The notes beneath the pieces were generated by a model. The model worked only from the letters and a program-made list of their open reading frames with translations. It was not told the DNA's origin and ran no database searches. This document shows, piece after piece, positions 1-10,705 of a DNA stretch of 64,000 nt. The stretch's first letter is position 1. Every line of letters begins with the position of its first letter. Origin of the DNA: Theristus sp. LFF4_11 (lineage: Eukaryota > Nematoda > Chromadorea > Monhysterida > Xyalidae); assembly GCA_030248135.1 (NCBI GenBank), contig JASANC010000749.1:1-64000 (forward strand), given 5' to 3'. Made by a program: the position numbers and the translations under genes.

Positions 1-66
1 ATCGGCATTTTTGTTTTTTTAATCACTTTTCTTAATTTTCATTTTTGTTTAACAACCCTACACGGT
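1..66. mobile_element. Terminal fragment of CAGTACC-family foldback element
   Basis: The first bases match, in the same orientation, the arm at 16,066-16,131, ending in the AACAACCCTA motif that precedes the G-rich ends of this family. It is the visible tip of an element whose body lies to the left of the window. Confidence 0.7.
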
Positions 67-530
67 CAGTACCGTGGGCCCAAAACAATTTTCGAAGGGG
101 GGGGTATGGTGCCGTGGGGGGGGGGGGGGTGCCGACCAAAAAGTGCGGGGGGGGTCCAACCTATGGAAACGTAGGACCCCCCCCCATGGGGGTCTCATGA
201 GGGATTTTTTCAAAATTTTCTGTGGGGGGGGGGTCCACCCCCCCCACCCCCATGATATTTTTTCGCTTAAATTTTGAAGGAAAAACGCTAAATTTTGCTG
301 CAAAATCTTTGAAATTACAATGAAGATGGTCAAGTTATCATATATTCAGCTTATATTATGGACAGACAAAAAATCATGATTTTCGAAAAAAATTTTATGG
401 TGTACGGAAAATTTTGGGGGGTCTCCGCCAGACAAAATTTCATGGGGGGTGTGGGGGGGTGTCGGCCAAATTTTCGAGGGGGGGGTCCGATGGGGGGGGT
501 GTACCCCCCCCCCCCCCGCCCACGGTACTG
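67..530. mobile_element. Short G-rich element with CAGTACCGTGGGC ends
   Basis: Begins CAGTACCGTGGGCCC and ends with the inverse GCCCACGGTACTG. The interior is runs of G and C with short A/T tracts and has no protein. The flanks TACACGGT and TAACACGG are nearly alike and may be a decayed 8-bp target duplication. The same ends occur at 5,167-5,689 and at both ends of 15,264-20,000. The long open frames here are artefacts of G/C tracts. Confidence 0.75.
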
Positions 531-739
531 TAACACGGTACTGAGCGTCAGCGCGGTTCGAATGCAGCACCAGCACCTACTTGACTTGTCGACCATCAGA
601 TTTTTTCCTTTGGCATCCGACATTTTGGATTTTTTTATTTAGTAAAAAATGTAAAAAATTTAAATTGGTGTTTTTATTTTTTTCGAAATCGGCCAAAATC
701 GGTTGGCACGTTTTATGATATTACGCTCCAGTTAACTCA

Positions 740-1262
740 CGCTCTACAATTGGTTGTTCTCGGACATTGCTAAAACGGACCTGAACCTAAAAACCAAACC
801 TAAGCCTAATCTTAAGCAAAACCTGTTCCTAACCTAATCCTAACCTAAGCCAAGCCTTTTTAAGAAAGCAAGAATGAAAATAACTGCGTTTTGAACGAGT
901 TTATGTTGAGGGCGGAGCGTGTGCACGCGCGCCAGTGGATCATGAGCAATGAGCAATGCGGATGCGGGGCAGGTGCATATCATAATGAAGCTTTCTGACC
1001 AAAATCGAAGTCCTGGCGCTTCTTTTTTAAAACGCACGCGCACGTGGCATCGGCATGCTCATGCTCATGATCCACTAGCGCGCGTGCACACGCTCCGGCC
1101 CCAACAAAAACTTGTTCAAAACGCAATTGTTCTGACATCTACCTTCTTGAAAAGGCTTGGCTTAGGTTAGGATTAGGTAGGTTAGGAATAGGTTTGGCTT
1201 AGGATTAGGCTTTAGGATTAAGATTTGAATCAAGTCCGTTTTAGCAATGTCCGACAACGCGC
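740..1262. repeat. Foldback repeat with TTAGG-rich arms
   Basis: The arm around 745-930 is the inverse of 1,060-1,262: both carry GGACATTGCTAAAACGGAC, then degenerate TTAGG/TTAGGC runs, then GGCTTGGCTTAGG, then a GCGCGTGCACACGC block. A third copy of the inner part lies at 18,450-18,660 inside another element. No coding content seen. Confidence 0.7.
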
Positions 1263-1368
1263 GTGTTTTACCTGAAGCGGATTTTAGAAAAGAAGGGCAG
1301 CCAATCGAAGTCCACACGAATTTTTTTTAGTTTTTAATTAACTAAAAATTAATTAAAGAAATCCAGAT

Positions 1369-4228
1369 TTAAGATAGGCTTTTTCACAATACCGACCCTC
1401 CTTAGGCACAATTTCAAAAAAGTTTTCAAATTCAGTCAAATTTAAGACCAATCGAACCGCCTTGATGCCCTGAGTTCGAAAATCATATTTTTATCCTAAT
1501 CCAAGCTTTTTTATGCATCAAAATGAGAAAAAAAGCTAATTTTCGACCCCCTTGTAGTAAAACTGCTCTAGCTCGCTTCTGCTTGAAGCTATTAACAAAA
1601 ATCAAACACCAATCTATTCCCCTTGTATTTGCACACATTTTTTGCTAATATACTATAGGTTGAAAACGTTTTTTCATGTTCTGTATTTTTTTAAAACTGC
1701 CGAGGTTGGTGGTTTTTCACGTTTTTTGGTACTTTAGAAACGTTTGTGGGGTATAGTTTCTATGTAATTCTGAAAGATCTGCAAAAAATGTATATACATG
1801 TAAAATTTCAGCTTCATAAAGCGTCGCCGGGACTCACACGATACAAAACAAAATGGTTTGTCGCACGCGTTTTTGGTCAATATGCCGCATGCAGGGTGTT
1901 TCCTCCCACCCCCAATTTTTTTGGGGCCACCTCAGGTGCTGCAACCGTGACTAATGATGGGTTTTCGAGTACGCTGATGTCAAAAATCTTATTTAGAATT
2001 TTCCCCGACGTTTCTACTGCACCCTAAACGCGTATGCCATGGGGATCAGGAGGGAAATTTCCTTAAAAAATAAATTTAAATAAAAAGCGCGTCACAAGGC
2101 ACCTGAAATCCTGTTACAAATACAAATCGAGGTCGCTGAGTCCGCATATAATGTTTATTTTGCTATACGGATTATTCCGCACCCTAAAAACGGTCACTAT
2201 GGGGACGGAAAGGGAAAAATATGAAAAAATCGGAAACTAGTAAAAAAATATATGAAAACTGTGCCGTAAATACAAATCAAGGTTGCTGAGTCTGAATATG
2301 ATGTTTATATTGCTATACGGATTACTCCGCACCCTAAAAGCAGCTTCTATGGGAACAGAAGGGGAAAAAATTAAAAAATCGGAAACTAGTCAAAAAAATC
2401 TGGAAACTGTGCCGTAAATACAAATCGAGGTCGCTTAGTCCGAATATAATGTTTATTTTGCTATACGGATTACTACACACCCTAAAAACCGTTTTATAGG
2501 GACGAAAAGAGAGAAATTCGGAGAAAATCGGAAACTAGTAAAAAATCTGAAAACTGTGCCATAAATAGAAATCAAGGTCGCTCAGTCCGAATATAATGCT
2601 TATTTGGCCATACGGATTACCCCGCACCCTAAAAACGGTCTCTATAGGGGCGAAAAAAGGGACATCTGGAAAAAATCGGAAACTAGTCAAAAAATCTGAA
2701 AACTGTGCCATAAACAGAAATCAAGGTCGCGCAGTCCGAATATGCTGTTCATTTTGCCATGCCGATTGCTCCGCACCCTAAAAATAGTTTTTACAGGGAT
2801 GAAAAGGGAGAAAATTAAAAAATCCGGAAACTAGCCAAAAAAATCTGAATCGATGTCGCTGAGTATGATGTATATTTTGCTATACGGATTCTTTTGACTA
2901 GTTTCCGATTTTCTTCAGATTTTTTCTCCCTTTTCGTCCCTATAGAAGCTGTTTTTAGGGTGCGTAGTAAACCGTAAGGCAAAATAAAAACATCATATTC
3001 GAACTCAGCGATCTCGGTTTGTGTTTGTGGCATAGTTTTCAGATTTTTTAACTAGTTTCGATTATTTTTAAAAATTTTTCCTTTTCGTTTCAATAGAGGC
3101 CGTTTTTAGGGTGCGAAATAATTTATATGGCAAAATAAAAATTGTATTCGAACTCAGCGACTTCGATTTGTATTTACGGCACAGTTTCAAATTTTTTGAC
3201 TAGTTTCCGATTTTTTTAATTTTTTCCCTTCTGTCCCCATAGAAGTTGCTTTTAGGGTGCGGAGTATTCCGTATAGCAAAATAAGCATCACAGTTGGACT
3301 CAGCAACCTCGATTTGTATTTACGGCTCAGTTTTCATATATTTTTTGATTAGTTTCCAATTTTTTCAAATTTTTCCTTTCCGTCCCCATAGAGGCCGTTT
3401 TTAGGGTGCTTAGTAATCCGTATAGCAAAATAAACATTATATGCGGACTCAGCGACCTCGATTTGTATTTGTAACAGGATTTCAGGTGCCTTGGGACGCG
3501 CTTTTTATTTAAATTTAATTTTTAAGGAAATTTCCCTCCTGATCCCCATGGCATACGCGTTTAGGGCACAGTAGAAACGTCGGGGAAATTTCTAAATAAG
3601 ATTTTTGACATCAGCGTACTTGAAAACCCATCTTTAGTTACGGTTGCAGCACCTGAGGTGTCCCCAAAAAAATTGGGGGTGGGAGGAAACACCCTGCATG
3701 CGGCATATTTACCAAAAACGCATGCGACAAGCCATTTTGTTTTGTATCGTGTGAGTCCCGGCGACGCTTTATGAAGTTGAAATTTTACATGTATATACAT
3801 TTTTCGCAGATCTTTCAGAATTACTTAGAAACTATACCCCACAAACGTTTCTAAAGTACTAAAAACGTGAAAAGCCACCAACCTCGGCAGTTTTTTAAAA
3901 ATACAGAACATGAAAAAACGTTTTCAACCTATAGTATATTAGCGAAAAATATGCGCGAATACAAGGGAAATCGATTGGTGTTTGAATTTTGTTAATAGCT
4001 TCAAGCAGAAGCGAGCTAGAGCAATTTTACTACAAGGGGGTCGAAAATTTGGTTTTTCCTAATTTTGATGCATAAAAAAGGCTTGGATTAGGATAAAAAT
4101 ATAATTTTCGAACTCAGTGCATCAAGACGGTTCGATTGGTTTTAAATTTGACTGAATTTGAATACTTTTTTGAAATTGTGCCCAGAGGTATGGAGGCCGG
4201 GTCGGTCGACTCAAAAAGCCTATCTTAA
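1369..4228. mobile_element. 2.9-kb TTAA-flanked foldback element
   Basis: The ends are TTAA-GATAGGCTTTTT and its inverse, with TTAA on both outer sides. The outer arms (about 1,373-2,090 and 3,500-4,224) are long imperfect inverted repeats. The centre holds roughly 170-bp repeats (signature CGCACCCTAAAAACGG, with ATACAAATCGAGGTCGC), direct from 2,100 to about 2,880 and inverted from about 2,890 to 3,470, so nearly the whole element is one palindrome. TTAA flanks recall piggyBac-type targets, but no transposase is present. The same ends bound 43,079-48,306. Confidence 0.8.
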
Positions 4229-4434
4229 AAAAGTTTTTTTCAGTTAAAAAAGTTTGAAAGGTCACCTGAAAATCATCGCTAAAATAGTTGTTTTTGCTTT
4301 TAAGACTAACCTTTTATTGCGAAGCTAAAATGCAAACCAAAAAAATGTGCTTTTTGTTGAAAAAAATCGTGATTTTTTGAACAAAAATTTGTAATTTTGA
4401 GAACATTCTGGGAGGGGGTAAGTACACACGAGGG

Positions 4435-5689
4435 CAGTACTAGGGTTGTTAAACAAAAATGAAAATTTTTTTTTTAAAAAAAAGTGATTAAAAAAAAACA
4501 AAAATGCCGATTTTTTTTTTTTTAAATTCGAGAAATTTTCCTCTAATATGCTCTGAAAACCTCAATTTTGGCACAATTTTTCGAAAGTTCAACAAAAATT
4601 TTCTTTGATTATACCTCGTAAAACCTTTAGGTTTAGCAGTCGATTTTGGGCCGTTTTACCGACTGATTTTAGGCTTCGACAACATCTGCGATGAAGTTTT
4701 TGAGCGTCCCAAAGCTTAGCCTACCATTTCCGATGCAGATAAGGTGACGATTCGCCTCGCAGAGCGTCCGATTGTGCTCGCTGCTCCGTTTGCAAGCGCT
4801 ACGTTGTCTGGTTGCTGCTTCGTGTCGTGTCGTCGCGACACCATCAGAAGAATTGATCGAATTTCAAGGCGGTATGTTTGTCTTCACTTTAGCATTAGCT
4901 TAGCTGGGGACAATTAGTGACGTTTTGGAGGTCAAAACACAAGAAGAGGCATGGTGACGGTTTGGAAAAGGGGTAATTGAGGTCACCAAAACAAAATCTG
5001 CAAAGTTCCGCCATACGGGAGTCATTCGGGAGGCGCTTGCATATCATATGTGGTTCTTCGGACTCCCTGATTGATTTAGCACAACTTTGATTTTTGAAAT
5101 TTTTTTTTTTAAATTTTTTTTAAAAAAACAAAAATGACGATTTTTGTTTTTTTTAACAACCCTAGGCAGTACCGTGGGCCCAAAAAAAATTTCGAAGGGG
5201 GGTATGGTGCCGTGGGGGGGGGGGTGCCGACCAAAAAGTGAGGGGGGCTCCAAACTACGGTAACGTGGGACCCCCCATGGGGGGTGCATTTTTTCAAAAT
5301 TTTCTGTGGGGGGTCCACCCACCCCCCAACCCCCCCATGATATTTTTTCGCTTTGAAGGAAAAACGCTAAATTTTGCTGCAAAATCTTTGAAATTACAAT
5401 GAAGATGGTCAAGTTATCATATATTCAGCTTATATTATGGACTTTATAAACAAAAAATCATGATTTTCAAAAAAAAATTTTGGGTGTGCAGAAAATTTGG
5501 GGGGGGGTCTCTCCGCCAGACAAAATTTCATGGGGGGTGTGGGGGGTGTCGGCCAAATTTTCGAGGGGGGGTCCGATGGGGGAATGCCCGGTTTTAGGGG
5601 GGTGGCACGGTGCCCCCACCCCCCCCCCCCCTCCACTCGACGGTTTCTGGTGCTCTGGGGGGATGTACCCCCCCCCGCCCACGGTACTG
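4435..5689. mobile_element. CAGTAC-ended element with internal G-rich copy
   Basis: Runs from CAGTACTAGGGTTG to GCCCACGGTACTG. The interior 4,500-5,165 matches the right arm of the 15,264-20,000 element and is inverted relative to its left arm; from 5,167 a second CAGTACCGTGGGCCC end starts. The flanks (CACGAGGG, CGAGGGGG) are only partly alike, so the insertion boundary is uncertain. No protein is encoded. Confidence 0.65.
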
Positions 5690-6866
5690 CGAGGGGGGTG
5701 CCGATGACGAGTCGTGAATGGGGCAGGGGTACCACGAGGTCCCTGGTTTAAGAGGGTGGGTGTCACTACGGGACCCCTCCGGGGTGCAACTTCGTGGTAG
5801 GGGTACACCTCCCACCTTCCCTCATCATCGATACTATTTTGAGATCGATACCACCGGAGATTTTTTTGAATTGATGAAATCCACTTTCAAACGAATAAAA
5901 ATCAAACCCCACCCCAAGCAAACGTGCACGGACATTAACATACAGACCTACCTAGTACAGTACCTACCCAAAACGGATTTACTGAGGCAGGCTCTTATAT
6001 TCATTGTAAGACATCAGCAAACCCAAACAACACAATCACGCAAAACATGTTTGTTTGTGATGACGTCGTGAAAAACCGGCCAGAGATATCCTTCTCTGAC
6101 ATAACGATTAGAAGATCTTTTGCTCGTTGCGAGATGCTAGCTTGCGTGGATGGTCCACATGAGCAGACATTCCACATTCGACGGCGCAGCATGTTTTTAT
6201 TGCTTCATAAAACAAACTGTGGATCGGTAAACGTTAATTGTTGTCTATCTATGTATGCAAAGTCGCAGCTCAGCAGCAGACTCAGATCGGCAGATTTTAG
6301 CGTTTTGTCAAATCTAAAGTTTTGTTTTTCAAAGGACACATACAATATTTCGGAGTTTCCAGTTGTTGTTTTCACATCTGACGACCTTTTTATTCCTGCG
6401 AAAAAATGTCTTCTCTGCTTCCCATTTCCAGACGTTAAGGATGCCTCGTGATCACATTTTAACTTACGTTTTTTATTTGTTTAAAACGTAATGGATGGCA
6501 GAAACCAGTGACATAACAGAGCCAGCTGCATCCAGTGTAGAGGAACACGGCTCCACTCCCTCATTGCGGTTCATTTACGACAGCAATGATTTTATGTGGG
6601 TCATTATTCAATTGTAGACAACTTCTTTTGCATCCGCCCAAATGCTTCGAGTAAATAATTCTTTTCTTGAAACCAGCCAGCGTGTAAAGATTTACACTTT
6701 GTTTTCTTTGTCAAAAATGCGACATTCAATCTACACGTTGCACGAGGTTCAGGAACTATAAAACTTTTAAAAGCTGTAACTTGAGAACTGCAGTTACATA
6801 ATCCGTTGAAGTTGCCCGCTCATCACCAAGTTTTGTTTTTTTTTGAGACAAGCGTGAGCAACGGAA
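5690..6866. other. Upstream stretch without recognised gene
   Basis: The first 150 bases are G/C-rich and look like part of the neighbouring repeat. The rest is A/T-rich and unique. A 134-codon frame on the plus strand at 6,047-6,451 has no signal peptide, domain or codon bias that I recognise, and I do not call it. The promoter of the gene starting at 6,867 should lie here; no clear core element is visible. Confidence 0.4.
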
Positions 6867-9800
6867 ATGTTGCTGGTGTTTTCGATCGTTTTGCTAAGCG
6901 GATGGGCGGTGAGCGCCGGCAACGATGCAAAATCACTGAGCTGCCGGTGCGATCCGAGTTGGACGGACGAGAATGTAGAAGCGTGCAATGGCACCTGCAC
7001 TGGCTTGCCACCAACGTACTATGGAGGCATCTTTTGCTTGGCCGTTAGCAGAACTGGTATGGACGTTTGGTTTTGTTTTGTTTTAATTTGGTTGATACAA
7101 ACAACCTAAAACTGTTTGACACACCGGATTGGTCGATCCACCTGAACTCCTCACGCTCCGCGCGCTTATTTTTTTCACGGGAATAGGATTTTATTGTAAA
7201 CGGATTTTATCGAAAATAAACGGCTTGCTGCAACGTTTCAAGCTAAAAAAGATTCTGAACTGAAAATTCATATACAACCAGTTTTTGATTGCACTACTTG
7301 ATAGTTGTTGTCTCAATTCTCAGACGGCAGCGAGCGCCACGCGTGCATTTCCGCCGAGCAGTATTACCGCGATCGGCGGCCGTTTCTCGGCTCGCAACTC
7401 TGGTGTTCACCGATGCAACAGGAGACGCGCGCTTGCGTTTGCTGGAATGAGAACTTCTGCAATCTCGGTTTGACGCGACGAACCGACACAGCCAGCAAGC
7501 GGACGCCGATGCTGGCCACGTGGCTCAACGACGCTGCACGCTACCACCAACCGACGTCCTATGACGCCAGCACGTTCAACACTGAATTCAACCTGCCGCC
7601 GAGTGTTCTGAGGGAACGTGCGCAACGCCGATTGCAAGGTATTCTCGTGCTTTTGGTTGTGCAACTCAATGCATAGACGGAAAATCAATTTTGTTCTTGA
7701 CGTGGCAGTTCATTGTCAGTGACCCTGCTCCGGAGATATGCAACAGGGTCACTTCGCAAAGCCGAAAAAAACTTTTCCGTTCGTTGTAAATTCATTGCCT
7801 CCCATTTACTATGATAATCTAAAATTACACGTCATCAACATGAACATCAACAATCATTTGTTTGCAGAACAGAACTGGGCATTGCGTCGTTTGCGTGCAG
7901 AGCGGTCACGTGAACGCGTCGGCTTCAGACGAACGACGACAAAACGCCCACCAATAATGCTGACGAATCCATGGTACGGTCCGATGGACGTGGACCAACC
8001 AGAAAACCCGACTGCCCCAACGACTGCGCCAGACTGGCAGCGTCGCTCGTTGCCATCCGTGTTCAACGCCAGGCCAGTGCCGATGACGTCCGGTGATTTC
8101 CTGCAGTGCGCCTGCGATGCGACCTGGCTGGAGAAGAACGTGGTCGCGTGCAACGGCACTTGTTTTGGGCGGCCGCCGCACGAGCCGCTCGGCATCTACT
8201 GCCTCGCGGAACGAACGTTTCCCGGTAGCATTTGTGGCACTGCCAGCTTGTAGCCGCCAAACGTTCCTTAATGCCTCATGTATGCAGTGCAAGTGCACGC
8301 GTTATTGCAGCACCTTACCAACTCTAGACTAGAACCTAAGCATCTCCGAACTAGAATTAGACTGGCACGTGGCACCTTACGTTGTTCAGACGAGCCGGAG
8401 CGTCACGCGTGCGCTTCTGCTGAGCGCTATCGTGCAGATCCAGCTAAGTTCGCCCGATCTAATCGATGGTGCGCACGCGGTCCATTTGGCGAAGTCGGTT
8501 GTGTCTGTTGGGACAAGGACGACTGTAACCGTGGTCTGACGAACAGCACAAACGTGCGCTTTCTGACAGAGATCGGAACGTTCCAAACAACAAGCACTAC
8601 TGTGCCGCAAGACACGACGGCCGTGCAACAGAGTGACCCGTTCAAGCCAGGTTAGCACGCTCGCAGATCGATTACAGTCCACAAACGCGCCTCAAGTTTC
8701 TTTCTCAAACGACAAACAAGTTTCTTTCTGTGGTTTTCAGAATACCTGATTCCAATCTCGCCAAACCACAAACCGCAGCGTGAAACGTTTGCTTCAGAGT
8801 TCGCCAGCACGTCGCCAACGGAACCAACACCTAAGCATCATCAGCACACGATCTATCAGGTGAAGAACAATAATAAAGAAACAATTTTCTGATTTCCGAG
8901 ACATAATACGGGTTCAGCCAGTTTACACCGACAATGTGCCCTACTTGTTGTCGTGTCGCTGTGATCCAAGTTGGGTCGAAGAGAACGTGCTGCCGTGCAA
9001 TGGCACCTGCACTGGCCCACCGCCCGACCACCCAGCCGGCATATACTGCGCCGCGAAAATAATGCCAGGTTCGCTTCGGTCTTGAGTTTCTGCTCGCCAT
9101 TTTGTTATGCCAGTCTGATGCTGCAGCACTCATAAAAGTAGGTCAACAAATTGTTAAGCGTAATTACTAGTTCTTGTATCGGCTCACCAAAGTTGTATGT
9201 TGAGTAATCATGGAGGCAGGGCGCAGGCTCAACAACTTGTACTTTCTGTTCACTTATTTTCTCAGCGGAACTGAAACCCTGTGATGTTTTATGCAGACGG
9301 AGAAGAGCGTCACGCGTGTCGTTCAGCGGAGGAGTGGCGCAAGAACCGGGCGAAATACGGCGGCCTCAACCGGTGGTGCGTGCGCACACGCAGCGGCCAG
9401 CAGGGCTGCGTCTGTTGGAATGTGGACAACTGCAACCACGGCATCACCTCCGACCGCAGCGTGCATTATGTGCCGCTCAGCATGCCCGACCAACGACGAA
9501 CCAATGCCACTCGAACGTCCACTGCGGCGCCGCCGTCGCGTTACAGTGCGTTTTATTCACACATAAATTGTGTAGGTTACGAGTCACGACACGCTGACAG
9601 TGCCGCCGTGAGCTAATCGACACCAATTTCTCGGCAGTTTTTTGTTGGTTTCGCTGCAGACAAACCGTATCGTGAGCGACGACCGATGAGCCGCCCCCAA
9701 CAGCAGCTGCGTACAACGACGACCCCGCCAACGACGACGGAACAAATGCGGCGCACACATCAACGCATTGGTCAACAGTACCACCGTGGCACGTCAACAC

Positions 9801-10264
9801 CGTCGCTGAACATGGGCTACATTGCCGCTGCTGCTGTGCCACACCAAGGTTCTCTTGATCATGTACAGCTTTTATTGCATCTGGGAAATAAATATCACAA
9901 TGGGTGGAATGTTTTCTTCAAATTGGAAAGCTGAGCGTGAAATCGAGCCAAATCGTGCTGACGAAGATGAGCCATGTCGACTGAACAACCAACGACGTCA
10001 CCGAAATGGGCTGCATCAATTCGGTTGGTTTGACAGAAAGCCCATGATATTTTTTGGTTTTGCATTTAAGGGGATGCCCCTCTGACTTCAGCTTCAAAAA
10101 CGTTTTCAATCAAAAAAAGCGTAAGAATGAATTTTGTGAAATACGAACTGAACTTGCGTTTCACAGGCGAATTCGTTCGTCAACGTCTACGCCTGCTCTC
10201 ACCGGATGAGAGAAAACAAAAGCAAGCCGCTATTGAGGCACTGCTTCGAGAATATTTTGTGTAA
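6867..10264 (+). CDS. Secreted protein with three activin-receptor-like Cys modules
   Basis: Nine exons: 6867-7056, 7324-7638, 7868-8224, 8390-8650, 8741-8859, 8918-9068, 9297-9575, 9660-9848, 10167-10264, giving 652 aa. A signal peptide (MLLVFSIVLLSGWAVSA) opens exon 1. Three modules of about 90 residues follow, each with ten cysteines: CxC near the start, then CNGTC, then G(I/F)xC, then ERHAC, (L/R)WC, CVCW and finally (D/F)xCN. The pattern resembles the three-finger ectodomain of activin/BMP receptors, with CVC replacing CC. Each module is split at the same place by a phase-1 intron just before (D/G)xERHAC, so the modules arose by duplicating a two-exon unit. Linkers are rich in Thr, Pro and Arg; the tail is charged and probably helical. 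No membrane segment or kinase is seen. The family assignment is inference; the exon structure is firm except the exon 7 end, where other donors are possible. Confidence 0.85.
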
Positions 10265-10472
10265 AATACTCACGCATACACAGCTTTGTAAAAATGTACA
10301 TCCGAAATTACGTCACGTACCCTAAGATCGCCCTGTGGGCCAAAAGGTAAAGATACTATTTTTAATTTACGGGTGACTATTCTGATATCAGACAGAACTA
10401 ACGTTAGCGCAGCATAGAATAAGTCTGAATTGCCATTTTTCATTTCATGGGTGCAAAAGACGATGTTCGCTG

Positions 10473-10478
10473 TTTATT
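10473..10478 (-). promoter_or_regulatory. Poly(A) signal of PIX gene
   Basis: TTTATT on the plus strand reads AATAAA on the minus strand, about 230 bases after the PIX stop codon at 10,706. The transcript would overlap the convergent gene's 3' end. Confidence 0.5.
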
Positions 10479-10555
10479 ACATAAGTGTTAGATGCCATGT
10501 GAAAAATTACAAGACACATGATAGAACAAGAACAGTCCACGTTTTCAAGTTCAAC

Positions 10556-10572
10556 AATAAAGAATAAATAAA
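10556..10572 (+). promoter_or_regulatory. Poly(A) signals of the three-module gene
   Basis: Three AATAAA hexamers overlap or sit close together about 290 bases past the stop codon at 10,264. They lie beyond the reverse-strand signal of the convergent PIX gene. Confidence 0.6.
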
Positions 10573-10705
10573 GCGAATCGGTTTGTGTTCGATCCATCGA
10601 ATCGTTTGAACGAATACTGCACAGCAAAACGTTTCACAAAGACTAACGTCACAAGGCACAGGGCAACGTTGATACCGGCATCATCCACCCAGCTCATGTA
10701 CATCC

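Noticed and set aside
1746..2027. 93-codon frame repeated in inverse at 3,561-3,800 and in part at 43,497
   Set aside because: Lies in the arms of the TTAA-flanked element, with no domain; its recurrence follows from the repeat.
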